Shown here one piece after another: positions 14,724 through 24,090 of a stretch of 35,366 nt of DNA; position 1 is the stretch's first letter, and each line of letters opens with the position of its first letter. A program made the position numbers and the translations under genes. Source of the DNA: DATELY01 sp035276085 (GTDB taxonomy: Bacteria > Pseudomonadota > Gammaproteobacteria > Steroidobacterales > Steroidobacteraceae); the NCBI GenBank assembly GCA_035276085.1, contig DATELY010000076.1, forward strand, positions 1 to 35,366. The letters run 5' to 3'. The notes beneath the pieces are model-generated. The model did not search any database and was not told where the DNA came from. It was given only the letters and a program-made list of their open reading frames with translations.

Positions 14724-17700
14724 ATGGTTCGCGCTGCTCGCGGGCCACCGACTGAATGGGTGGCCGCCACGGACGCGCGCTCTCCGGAGGAATCCATTCT
14801 GTTTCGCACCCTCGGTCTTGCACCCGCCGCTTCGCCATGGAACTCGGCTGCGCTCATTCGGGAAGAGTTGTTCAGCATCGAACGACTCGAAGAGCATGCC
14901 GCGAGCCTGGCACGATCGCAGCCCGTCTCGGCAACGCCACTCGAACGCCGGTCGCTCAATGGCCGCTTGAGCGAGAACCAATCGGTTCTGCTCACTGCAT
15001 ACCGCGCCATCGCCGCCGCGGTGAGCAGCGGCGGCAGCATCACACCCGCGGCCGAATGGCTGCTGGACAACTACCATCTGATCGAAGAGCAGATCCGCAA
15101 GATCCGCACCGATCTACCGTACAACTTCTATCGACAGCTGCCCAAGCTCGGGGACGGCCCCTTCATCGGCTATCCCCGAGTCTTCGGCATCGCATGGGCC
15201 TACATCGCGCACAGCGACAGTCGCTTCGATCTGGAAGCGTTGCGCCGCTTCGTGCGTGCCTATCAACGAGTGCAACCGCTGACGATCGGTGAGTTGTGGG
15301 CCATCGCAATCACGTTGCGCATCGTGCTGGTCGAGAACCTGCGGCGGGCGGCAGAACGCATCGTGAGCAGCCGCATCGAGCGCGAACGGGCCGATCAGAT
15401 CTCCGATCGGCTGCTCGGTGTGAACGGACTGAACGGTGATCCGCGCGCGCTGTTCGATCACCACGCAAGGCACGGTGCGTTCTCGGACGCCTTCGTCGTG
15501 CAGGTGGTCAAACGTCTGCGCGATCAGGATCCACGCATCACGCCGGCATTGCAGTGGCTGGAAGAGCAGCTCATCGCTCAAGGCACCACGTCGGAGGAGA
15601 TGGTTCACAACGAGCATCAACGACAAGGCGCGGCCAATGTCACGGTGCGCAACATCATCACCAGCATGCGCCTGATCTCGGACGTGAACTGGCCCGAGTT
15701 CTTCGAGGCCGTGAGCCTCGTCGATGCAGCGTTGCGACAGGATACCGACCTGGCCAGCATGGACTTCGCTACGCGCAACCTGTATCGCAGCGCCATCGAG
15801 GCCCTGTCTCGGCGCTCGACGCACAGCGAACTGGAGGTAGCCCACGCAGTCGTCGACGCCACTCGCGCGGCCATCGACGCGGGCGCAGATGACCAGCGCC
15901 AGCGTGATCCGGGATACCACCTGCTGGGCCGTGGGCGTCGCGCGTTCGAACGCGCGATCGGCTATCGGCCGCCGTTGAGAAGGCGGCTCAGAGACTTGAA
16001 CGTCGCACTCGGACCCACGGGCTACATCGTTGCGGTCCTCGTCCTCGCCGCAGGCATCCTTGCCGTCCCGCTGAAGGCGTTGATGATGCAGCCGATCGCC
16101 ACACCGTACCTGGTGCTCTGTGCGCTGCTGGGGATCATTCCCGCCATCGACCTGGCTGTTGCGCTCGTGAATCGCGCGGCCACTCACGGGTTCGGCGCCA
16201 CGCTGTTGCCAAGCCTTGCGTTGCGCGAAGGCGTGCCGGCGAACATGCGAACAATGATCGTCGTACCGACCCTGCTCACGACCCGCGCAGCGCTAGAGGC
16301 GCAACTCGAGCGGCTCGAGGTCCACTATCTGGCGTCATCGCACGGGGAACTGCATTTCGCGTTGCTCACGGACTGGACCGACGCAACCGCCGAGAGCACT
16401 GCCGAGGACGCACTGCTGTTGAAGATGGCGGTCGAGGGCATCGCTCGTCTCAATCGACTGCACGATGTGCCGGCGCAAGGCGAGCGCTTCTACGTGCTGC
16501 ATCGACGTCGTGTCTGGAGCGAAGGGCAACGGCAATGGATGGGCTGGGAGCGCAAGCGCGGCAAGCTGCACGAGCTGAACCGGCTGTTGCGTGGAGCGAC
16601 CGACACCTCCTTCATCGACACCGGATCGCGTGCGGTACCGGCCGATGTCCGCTATGTCATCACGCTCGATGGCGATACACGCCTGCCGCGGGAGACCGCG
16701 CGGCGGCTGATCGGCAAGCTCGCGCATCCGCTCAACCAGCCGCGATTCGATGCGGCGCTTGGCCGTGTGGTCGAAGGCTATGCCGTACTGCAACCCCGCG
16801 TCACGCCGTCGCTACCCGTCGGCCGCGAAGGCTCGCTCTTCCAGCGGATCTTCTCCAGCATGACCGGCATCGATCCGTATGACGCCGCCGTGTCCGATGT
16901 CTATCAGGATCTGTTCGGCGAAGGCTCCTACGCCGGCAAGGGCATCTACGACATCGATGCGTTCGAGTCCGCTCTGGCGGGTCGAGTGCCGGAACAGTCG
17001 CTGCTCAGCCACGATCTGTTCGAAGGCACGTTCGCCCGCGCGGGGCTCGTCTCGGATATCGAAGTGGTGGAAGAGTTTCCGTCGCGATATGACGTTGCGG
17101 CCGCACGCGCTCATCGCTGGGCGCGCGGGGATTGGCAACTGCTGCCCTGGCTGCTGGGGCGTGCCGATGCCGCACGTCGAGGCATCGGCTCACTGCCGCC
17201 GCTCGGTCGCTGGAAGATGCTCGACAATCTGCGCCGCACGGTGTCGGCACCGAGCTGCGTTCTCGCGCTGGCCGTGGGATGGCTGCTGCCGCTGAATGCC
17301 GCGCTCATATGGACCAGCTTCGTGATCGCGACTCTCGCGCTGCCCGCATTGCTGCCCGCCTTCGCCGCGATCATTCCTCGCCGCGACATCGCCGCTCAGA
17401 GTCACTTCCGCGCGCTCACTCGTGACTTCGCACTGGCACTTGCGCAGAGCGCGTTGCTCATCACATTCCTCGCTCATCAAGCGTGGCTGATGGTCGATGC
17501 CATCGTGCGCACGCTGTACCGCCTGGGCGTGAGTCGGAGCAACCTGCTCGAATGGGTGACTGCGGCTCAGGCGCAGCTCGCCTCGCGACTGAATCTCGTC
17601 GGCATGTACCGGCGCATGAGCGCCAGTGTGTTCATCGCACTGCTCGCCGCGATTCTCGTCAGTCTTGCCGGATCGCCCTCCGCGTGGGTGGACCTGCCCT

Positions 17701-20700
17701 TCGTGATCCTCTGGCTCGCAGCGCCCGCCATCGCATTCCTGATCAGCACGTCACCCGCCGTCGCCGGTCGCGTGGCGGCGTCGGAGCCTGATCTGCAATC
17801 CCTGCGCCTCATCGCGCGCCGGACCTGGCGTTACTTCGAGACGTTCGTCACCCCGGCGGAGAACATGCTCCCGCCGGACAATTTTCAGGAGGATCCGCAG
17901 CCTGTCGTGGCGCATCGGACCTCGCCGACCAACATCGGTCTGTATCTTCTATGTACCGTCAGCGCGCGCGACTTCGGCTGGGCCGGAACGCCGGAGAGCG
18001 TCGAGCGCCTGGAAGCGACGCTCGCAACGATGCAGCGAATGCGGCGCTTTCGTGGACACTTCTACAATTGGTACGACACGCGCGACCTGCGGCCCCTCGA
18101 GCCGATGTATGTGTCGTCCGTCGATAGCGGCAATCTGGCGGCGCACCTCATCGCGGTGGCCAATGCGTGCCGGGAGTGGACCACGCTTCCCATCGCGGAC
18201 GCGGCGCATGTCAATGGCATCGAGGATACGGTTCGACTGGCGCGCGATGCGTTGCTCACGCTGACGGATGGCCAACGCACGCAGACGCTCACGCGCAATC
18301 AACTTGCGGATGCGTTGACGGGAATCGAAGCGGCTTTGCGTGGAGAGGCTCCCGGAGCAGGCGACATCGAGCGTCGTCTCGCGGCCGCCAGTGCGCATGC
18401 AACCATTCTGATCGACGGCGCCCGCGCGTTGGCCAGCGACGAAGATGCTATGCACAGCGATCTGCTCTTCTGGGCAGAAGCGACTCAACGCGCCATCGAA
18501 AGCTGGCGGAGCGATGTCGTATTGACGGCCGATGCTCGGCGACAGCTTCGGCAACGACTGCTCACACTCGAAGCTGACCTGCGCGCGCTGGCACTGGCGA
18601 TGGAGTTCGGCTTTCTGCTCGATCCCGAGCGCAAGCTGCTGTCGATCGGCTATCGGGCATCCGACGGCACACTCGATGAGAACTGCTACGACCTGCTCGC
18701 ATCGGAGGCGCGCCTCGCCAGCTTCTTCTCGATCGCCAAGAACGATGTACCGACGCGTCATTGGTTCCGGCTCGGCCGTGCCGTCACGCAGGTCGGTCGC
18801 GGCGCGGCCCTCATCTCCTGGTCGGGCTCGATGTTCGAGTACCTGATGCCGTCGCTCGTCATGCGTGCACCGGCAGGCAGCCTGCTCGAGCAGACCAGCC
18901 GCCTGATCGTGCGCCGGCAGATCGAATACGGCGCAGCGCGTAGCGTGCCGTGGGGCGTTTCTGAGTCGGCGTACAGCGCGCGCGATCTCGAACTCACCTA
19001 CCAATACTCGAACTTCGGCGTGCCGGGCCTCGGCCTCAAGCGCGGCTTGAGCGAGAACGTCGTCATCGCACCCTACGCGACCGGTCTTGCTGCCATGGTC
19101 GATCCGGCAGCTGCGATGGAGAACTTTGCGCACCTCGCGAGCATCGGCGCACTGGGGCGGTACGGCTACTACGAAGCACTCGACTACACGCGCTCGCGTC
19201 TGCCGGAGAACACCGCTGTCGTCGTCGTGAAGGCGTACATGGCTCATCACCAGGGGATGACCATCGTCGCCATCGACAATGTGATCTTCGACGGCAGCAT
19301 GCGCGAGCGGTTTCATGCCGAGCCGACCGTGCAAGCGACCGAGCTGCTGCTACAGGAGCGCACGCCGCGCGACGTGTCTGTCTCGCATCCGCGAGCCGAG
19401 GAAGTCGAAGCCTCTGCACGCATCAGCGACACACCTCTTCCCGCGGTACGGCGGCTGCATACGCCACATGCCGCCACTCCACAAACGCACATCCTCTCGA
19501 ACGGACGCTACGCGGTCATGCTCACCGGTGCGGGCTCCGGCTACAGCCGGTGGGGCGATATCGGCATGACGCGCTGGCGTGAGGACGTCACGCGCGATGA
19601 TTCCGGCAGCTACTTTTTCATCCGTGATGTCGAGAGCGGCGCCGTATGGTCGCCCGGCTATCAACCCTGCGGCGTGGAACCGGACAGCTATGAGGTTGCC
19701 TACACCGAAGATCGCGCGGAGTTGCTCCGCGTCGATGCGACGCTGACGACGAAGCTGGAGGTTGTCGTATCGCCCGATGAGGATGCGGAGGTTCGTCGAG
19801 TATCGCTCACGAATTCGGGCAGTGAGGCGCGCGAGCTCGAGATCACCTCGTACAGCGAGCTTGCGCTGACATCACCTGCCGCCGACGCGGCGCACCCTGC
19901 ATTCTCGAAGCTGTTCGTGCAAACGCAGTACGTCGCCGAGTTGGGCGTGCTGCTCGCAACGCGCCGACGACGCTCTGCCGACGAACCGGAGATCTGGGCT
20001 GCCCATCACGTCGTCGTCGAAGGCGACGTGGTTGGACCCTTGGAGTACGAAACGGATCGTGCCCGCTTTCTCGGGCGCGGCCGCGAGGTTCACGAGCCCG
20101 TCCGCATGATCGACAGTCGACCGCTGTCGAACACCGTCGGTACCGTGCTCGATCCGGTGTTCGTATTGAGACGCCGCGTCCGCGTGCAACCGGGCGCGAC
20201 CGCACGACTCGCGTTCTGGACCGACGTTTCCAACGCGCGCGCCAGCGTCCTGGACCTCTTCGACAAGCATCGCCACGCCAATGCCTACGCACGGGCGGCA
20301 ACGCTATCGTGGACGCAGGCACAAGTTCAGTTGCGCCATCTCGGCGTGAGCGCAGAAGAGGCGAATCTGTTTCAACGCATCGCCGGTCACGTGCTCTACG
20401 CCGACGCATCGATGCGGCCTTCATCGGCGGCCATCCAACGCGGCAGTGGCCCGCGATCCGCGCTGTGGGCTCACGGCATCTCGGGCGATCTACCCATCGT
20501 GCTGCTGAAGATCGAGCACATCGAAGACCTTGCCATCGCCCGACAGCTGCTGCAGGCCCACGAATACTGGCGCATGAAGCAGCTCACCGTGGACCTCGTG
20601 ATTTTGAACGACCGCGCGGCCTCCTATGTGCAGGATCTCCAGATCGCTCTCGAAGCAGCCGTTCGCACGCGTCGCTCTCATCCGCAACAGGATGCCGGAG

Positions 20701-23315
20701 GCTCCGTCTTCGTACTGCGCGCCGACGTGGTCTCGGCCGAAACTCGCGCAGTGTTGTCGTCCGCCGCCCGCGTCGTGTTTGTCGGTGCACGCGGCACGCT
20801 CGCCGACCAGCTCGATCGCCGCACCGAGTCCACGAGCGTTGCCCGAGGAACGAGACGAACGCAGTCGCTTGCGCACAGCCGCACCTCCGCAACGACGCCA
20901 CCCGAGCTCGAGTTCTTCAATGGCATGGGCGGCTTCGACACCGACAGCAACGAATACGCGATCACGCTCGATGCGGGGCAGACGACTCCCGCGCCTTGGA
21001 TCAACGTCATCGCCAACCCGAACTTCGGCTTCCAGGTCGCGGCTGACGGCGGCGGCTACACGTGGTCGCTCAACAGCCGCGAGAACCAGCTGACGCAGTG
21101 GTCGAACGATCCCGTCACCGATCGGCCGGGTGAAGTGCTGTACCTGCGCGATGAGGACACAGGAGAGTTGTGGGGTCCCAGCTTCGCGCCCGTGCGCGAT
21201 GAAGATGCGCCTTACCATGTACGTCACGGCCAGGGATACAGCACGTTTCAGCATCGCTCGCGCGAGATCGCGCTCGAGCTGCTGGTGTATGTGCCGCTGG
21301 AGGACCCGATCAAGATCTCGCGCTTGCGGATCCGCAATGCCTCCGCACGGCTGCGCCGCCTCTCCGTCACCGCGTACGTCGAGTGGGTTCTGGGCACGTC
21401 ACGCGGCGCATCGGTCCCCTTTGTCGAGACGAACATCGATGCACAAACCGGCGCGATGTTCGCTCGCAATCCCTGGAATTCAGGATTCGCCACGCGCGTG
21501 GCATTTGCCGATCTGGCAGGACAACAGATGCAGTGGACCGGCGACCGACGCGAATTTCTCGGCCGGCACGGAGCGCTCGAACAACCCGCGGCGCTGAGCA
21601 GTGAGCTCGCGCTGTCGGGGCGCGTGGGCGCTGCACTCGATCCCTGCTGCGCGCTGCAGCGGTCGCTCACTCTCGAGCCAGGGCAGTCCGTCGAAATCGT
21701 GTTCTTCCTCGGTGAAGCGGCGTCCGTACCCGATGCGCAGAGTTTGCTCGCTCGCTATCGCAATGCCGATCTCGATGCCGTGCTCGCTCGCGTCAAGCAG
21801 TTCTGGGACGAGACGTTGGGCACGGTCCAGGTAAAGACTCCCGATCCGTCGATGGACATCATGCTCAATCGCTGGTTGCTCTATCAGACGCTGGTCTGCC
21901 GCATCTGGGCACGCTCCGCCTTTTACCAGGCGAGCGGCGCGTATGGCTTCCGCGATCAACTGCAGGACGGCATGGCCATCGTGACATCGCAGCCTTCGAT
22001 CGCGCGCGAGCATCTGCTGCGCGCGGCCGGCCGGCAGTTCCCGCAGGGCGATGTGCAGCACTGGTGGTTGCCGCCGACGGGGCAAGGCGTCCGCACGCGC
22101 ATTTCCGACGATCGGGTGTGGCTCGCGTACACCGCGGCGCATTACCTCACGACGACCGGCGACATTGCGATCCTGGAGGAACGCGTGGCCTTCATCGACG
22201 GCGGCACACTCGAAGCCGGCCAGCATGATGCGTACTTCCAGCCGGACATTTCCGATGAGATCGCAACGTTCTTCGAGCACTGCGCGCGTGCGCTGGATGC
22301 CAGCCTCGCGCTCGGTGCACACGGGCTGCCATTGATCGGCACGGGCGATTGGAACGACGGCATGAATCGCGTCGGCGAACAGGGCCGTGGAGAAAGCATC
22401 TGGCTGGGATGGTTCCTGTACACGACACTCTCTGCCTTTGCACCGTTGGCTGCTGCACGCAATGAAACGAAGCGTGCCGAGCGCTGGCTGCAACATGCGG
22501 CCGGACTGCGCCGATCGCTCGAGCGCGCAGGCTGGGACGGCGAGTGGTATCGCCGCGGTTACTTCGACGATGGCACACCGCTCGGCTCTGCGACGAGCGA
22601 TGAATGCCGCATCGATTCCATCGCACAGTCGTGGAGTGTCATCTCGCGTGCCGCCCTTCCTGAACGGGCACTGCAAGCCATGGCCGCGGCAGATGAACAG
22701 CTGCTGCGCAAAGACGAGGGACTTGCCCTGCTCTTCACGCCGCCGTTCGACCGCACATCGCTGGATCCTGGATACGTCAAGGGTTATCCACCGGGAATAC
22801 GCGAGAACGGCGGACAGTACACGCACGCCGCCGCGTGGTCGGTCATTGCGCTTGCGCAACTGGGTCAGGGAGACAAGGCGGGCGAACTGTTTGCGCTGCT
22901 CAACCCCATCAATCACACCAACACGCGGACGGCCGTGCGTCGTTACAAGGTTGAGCCCTATGTCGTTGCTGCCGACGTCTATTCAGTGGCGCCGCATATC
23001 GGACGCGGCGGATGGACCTGGTACACGGGCTCGGCAGGATGGCTGTACCGCGCCGGCCTCGAAGGCCTTCTCGGCTTACATGTGGAAGGCGAGTCTCTGC
23101 TGCTCACGCCGTGCATTCCGAGACAGTGGCCGGGATTCGACGTTGTCTTCAAGTATCGATCGTCGCGTTATGAAATTGCCGTCACGAATCCGCATGGCGT
23201 GAATCGCGGCGCAACTCGCATCACCCTCGATGGCGTCGCACTGCCCACGGGCGAACCCCGCATACCGTTGTTGAACGACGGTGCCACTCATCGCATCGCG
23301 ATGATCCTCGGCTGA
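14724..23315 (+). CDS. ndvB: Cyclic beta-1,2-glucan synthase (NdvB/Cgs type)
   Basis: This giant inner-membrane enzyme builds cyclic beta-1,2-glucan from UDP-glucose: initiation on the protein, chain extension, length control and cyclisation. I take the ATG at 14724 (GGCAGG upstream), giving 2,863 residues, close to the roughly 2,830-2,870 of rhizobial and Brucella enzymes. A TTG at 14637 would add 29. An N-terminal region is followed by two membrane segments (about 432-448 and 456-482). The glucosyltransferase has DGDTRLP at 649-655, GEGSYAGKGIYDIDAF and the RW pair at 798-799. More membrane segments lie at about 841-881, 906-931 and 968-1008, then a glycoamylase-like domain (about 1260-1480). 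Two GH94 N-terminal beta-sandwiches follow, and the GH94 catalytic barrel with GDWNDGMNRVG (DWND 2542-2545). All key motifs seem intact. Roles are in osmoadaptation and host contact. No exporter gene is adjacent. Confidence 0.92.
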   Translation: MVRAARGPPTEWVAATDARSPEESILFRTLGLAPAASPWNSAALIREELFSIERLEEHAASLARSQPVSATPLERRSLNGRLSENQSVLLTAYRAIAAAVSSGGSITPAAEWLLDNYHLIEEQIRKIRTDLPYNFYRQLPKLGDGPFIGYPRVFGIAWAYIAHSDSRFDLEALRRFVRAYQRVQPLTIGELWAIAITLRIVLVENLRRAAERIVSSRIERERADQISDRLLGVNGLNGDPRALFDHHARHGAFSDAFVVQVVKRLRDQDPRITPALQWLEEQLIAQGTTSEEMVHNEHQRQGAANVTVRNIITSMRLISDVNWPEFFEAVSLVDAALRQDTDLASMDFATRNLYRSAIEALSRRSTHSELEVAHAVVDATRAAIDAGADDQRQRDPGYHLLGRGRRAFERAIGYRPPLRRRLRDLNVALGPTGYIVAVLVLAAGILAVPLKALMMQPIATPYLVLCALLGIIPAIDLAVALVNRAATHGFGATLLPSLALREGVPANMRTMIVVPTLLTTRAALEAQLERLEVHYLASSHGELHFALLTDWTDATAESTAEDALLLKMAVEGIARLNRLHDVPAQGERFYVLHRRRVWSEGQRQWMGWERKRGKLHELNRLLRGATDTSFIDTGSRAVPADVRYVITLDGDTRLPRETARRLIGKLAHPLNQPRFDAALGRVVEGYAVLQPRVTPSLPVGREGSLFQRIFSSMTGIDPYDAAVSDVYQDLFGEGSYAGKGIYDIDAFESALAGRVPEQSLLSHDLFEGTFARAGLVSDIEVVEEFPSRYDVAAARAHRWARGDWQLLPWLLGRADAARRGIGSLPPLGRWKMLDNLRRTVSAPSCVLALAVGWLLPLNAALIWTSFVIATLALPALLPAFAAIIPRRDIAAQSHFRALTRDFALALAQSALLITFLAHQAWLMVDAIVRTLYRLGVSRSNLLEWVTAAQAQLASRLNLVGMYRRMSASVFIALLAAILVSLAGSPSAWVDLPFVILWLAAPAIAFLISTSPAVAGRVAASEPDLQSLRLIARRTWRYFETFVTPAENMLPPDNFQEDPQPVVAHRTSPTNIGLYLLCTVSARDFGWAGTPESVERLEATLATMQRMRRFRGHFYNWYDTRDLRPLEPMYVSSVDSGNLAAHLIAVANACREWTTLPIADAAHVNGIEDTVRLARDALLTLTDGQRTQTLTRNQLADALTGIEAALRGEAPGAGDIERRLAAASAHATILIDGARALASDEDAMHSDLLFWAEATQRAIESWRSDVVLTADARRQLRQRLLTLEADLRALALAMEFGFLLDPERKLLSIGYRASDGTLDENCYDLLASEARLASFFSIAKNDVPTRHWFRLGRAVTQVGRGAALISWSGSMFEYLMPSLVMRAPAGSLLEQTSRLIVRRQIEYGAARSVPWGVSESAYSARDLELTYQYSNFGVPGLGLKRGLSENVVIAPYATGLAAMVDPAAAMENFAHLASIGALGRYGYYEALDYTRSRLPENTAVVVVKAYMAHHQGMTIVAIDNVIFDGSMRERFHAEPTVQATELLLQERTPRDVSVSHPRAEEVEASARISDTPLPAVRRLHTPHAATPQTHILSNGRYAVMLTGAGSGYSRWGDIGMTRWREDVTRDDSGSYFFIRDVESGAVWSPGYQPCGVEPDSYEVAYTEDRAELLRVDATLTTKLEVVVSPDEDAEVRRVSLTNSGSEARELEITSYSELALTSPAADAAHPAFSKLFVQTQYVAELGVLLATRRRRSADEPEIWAAHHVVVEGDVVGPLEYETDRARFLGRGREVHEPVRMIDSRPLSNTVGTVLDPVFVLRRRVRVQPGATARLAFWTDVSNARASVLDLFDKHRHANAYARAATLSWTQAQVQLRHLGVSAEEANLFQRIAGHVLYADASMRPSSAAIQRGSGPRSALWAHGISGDLPIVLLKIEHIEDLAIARQLLQAHEYWRMKQLTVDLVILNDRAASYVQDLQIALEAAVRTRRSHPQQDAGGSVFVLRADVVSAETRAVLSSAARVVFVGARGTLADQLDRRTESTSVARGTRRTQSLAHSRTSATTPPELEFFNGMGGFDTDSNEYAITLDAGQTTPAPWINVIANPNFGFQVAADGGGYTWSLNSRENQLTQWSNDPVTDRPGEVLYLRDEDTGELWGPSFAPVRDEDAPYHVRHGQGYSTFQHRSREIALELLVYVPLEDPIKISRLRIRNASARLRRLSVTAYVEWVLGTSRGASVPFVETNIDAQTGAMFARNPWNSGFATRVAFADLAGQQMQWTGDRREFLGRHGALEQPAALSSELALSGRVGAALDPCCALQRSLTLEPGQSVEIVFFLGEAASVPDAQSLLARYRNADLDAVLARVKQFWDETLGTVQVKTPDPSMDIMLNRWLLYQTLVCRIWARSAFYQASGAYGFRDQLQDGMAIVTSQPSIAREHLLRAAGRQFPQGDVQHWWLPPTGQGVRTRISDDRVWLAYTAAHYLTTTGDIAILEERVAFIDGGTLEAGQHDAYFQPDISDEIATFFEHCARALDASLALGAHGLPLIGTGDWNDGMNRVGEQGRGESIWLGWFLYTTLSAFAPLAAARNETKRAERWLQHAAGLRRSLERAGWDGEWYRRGYFDDGTPLGSATSDECRIDSIAQSWSVISRAALPERALQAMAAADEQLLRKDEGLALLFTPPFDRTSLDPGYVKGYPPGIRENGGQYTHAAAWSVIALAQLGQGDKAGELFALLNPINHTNTRTAVRRYKVEPYVVAADVYSVAPHIGRGGWTWYTGSAGWLYRAGLEGLLGLHVEGESLLLTPCIPRQWPGFDVVFKYRSSRYEIAVTNPHGVNRGATRITLDGVALPTGEPRIPLLNDGATHRIAMILG

Positions 23316-23645
23316 CAGCACCGCAGCGATGTGGATTCGGCAGCGTACTGGCGACGCTCATGCCTCGAACGAAGCGGGCTCCCGAAACGCCGTCTAAATC
23401 AGCGGTTTCGCGCCGTTGAGATCCCCTCGCTTACGCGAGCCGCAAACGCGACAGGGAAGCGCGTGCGTTGCCCCCAGAGATATCCGGAGTGAGCTCCAGC
23501 TCGAGATGAGTCACCCCGCGCAATGCGACGCAATGATCCTCCGTCTCGGACGTTGCATCGGGAGAACTGGACGTGTGCAGCTACTGAAGCGGGGCTGACG
23601 CTGCTGGCCCCTCATGGGGACCTCGCCAACCCAACCCTCGCAGCG
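23316..23645. other. 330-base gap between convergent genes
   Basis: This stretch lies between the end of the glucan synthase gene and the end of the RidA-type gene, which face each other. Short frames exist but show no start site, motif or coding character I can support. CTCGC and GCGAG flank TTAC at about 23427-23440, and a short CCCC-TCAT-GGGG repeat lies near 23610-23621. Either might take part in termination, but both are weak. I see nothing else. Confidence 0.3.
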
Positions 23646-24083
23646 TCACTGAGGCACAACAGCCGTCGCTTGAATCTCGATCAGCGCTTCGTCTTCGATC
23701 AGGCCGGAGACCTGCACAACGGCCATTGCGGGGAAATGCCGGCCCATCGTGGCTCGGTACGCGGCGCCGATCTCCTTCAGCGAGGCGGAATACGTTTTGC
23801 GGTCGAGCACATACCACGTCATGCTGGTGACGTGTTCGGGACCAGCGCCGGCCTCCGCCAACACCGCGATGATGTTCTGAAGCGTCTGCCTCGTCTGGCC
23901 GGCGAGATCATGCGACTCAAACTTGCAGCGCGCATTCCATCCAATCTGCCCGCCGACGAATATCGTTCGGCCGCTGGCCTCGATGCCGTTGGCGTAACCA
24001 ATGGGCTCGGCCCATCCTTGAGGCTGAAGTACACGGTGCGGAGAGGCAGCCGCGGGTCGATCAGGTGCGTTTGCGATGTTCAT
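23646..24083 (-). CDS. RidA-family (YjgF/UK114) protein
   Basis: The 145-residue protein starts at the ATG at 24083, 7 bases after the acyl-CoA dehydrogenase stop. The RidA fold is recognisable from SGRTIFVGGQIGWN, QTRQTLQNIIAVLAEAGAGP, VTSMTWYVLD and FPAMAVVQVSGLI followed by IEIQATAVV. Archetypal RidA hydrolyses enamine/imine intermediates to ketones and ammonia using an arginine in 'FPARSCVEV' (E. coli Arg105). Here the aligned residue is Met120, so activity of the classic type is in doubt. The operon is expected to produce an enamine-type CoA ester from 2-aminobenzoyl-CoA, which would suit a deaminating RidA-family member. 2-Aminomuconate deaminases also belong to this superfamily. It is the last gene of the six-gene operon. 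Confidence 0.85.
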   Translation of the reverse strand: MNIANAPDRPAAASPHRVLQPQGWAEPIGYANGIEASGRTIFVGGQIGWNARCKFESHDLAGQTRQTLQNIIAVLAEAGAGPEHVTSMTWYVLDRKTYSASLKEIGAAYRATMGRHFPAMAVVQVSGLIEDEALIEIQATAVVPQ

Positions 24084-24090
24084 TCGTCCT

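Noticed and set aside
21480..22916. A 478-codon minus-strand open frame inside the glucan synthase gene. Similar frames lie at 15114-16187 and 17949-19334.
   Set aside because: All lie antisense to a continuous recognised enzyme and show no family features.
23427..23440. Short CTCGC/GCGAG inverted repeat after the glucan synthase gene.
   Set aside because: Only five base pairs and no T-run, so it is too weak to call a terminator.
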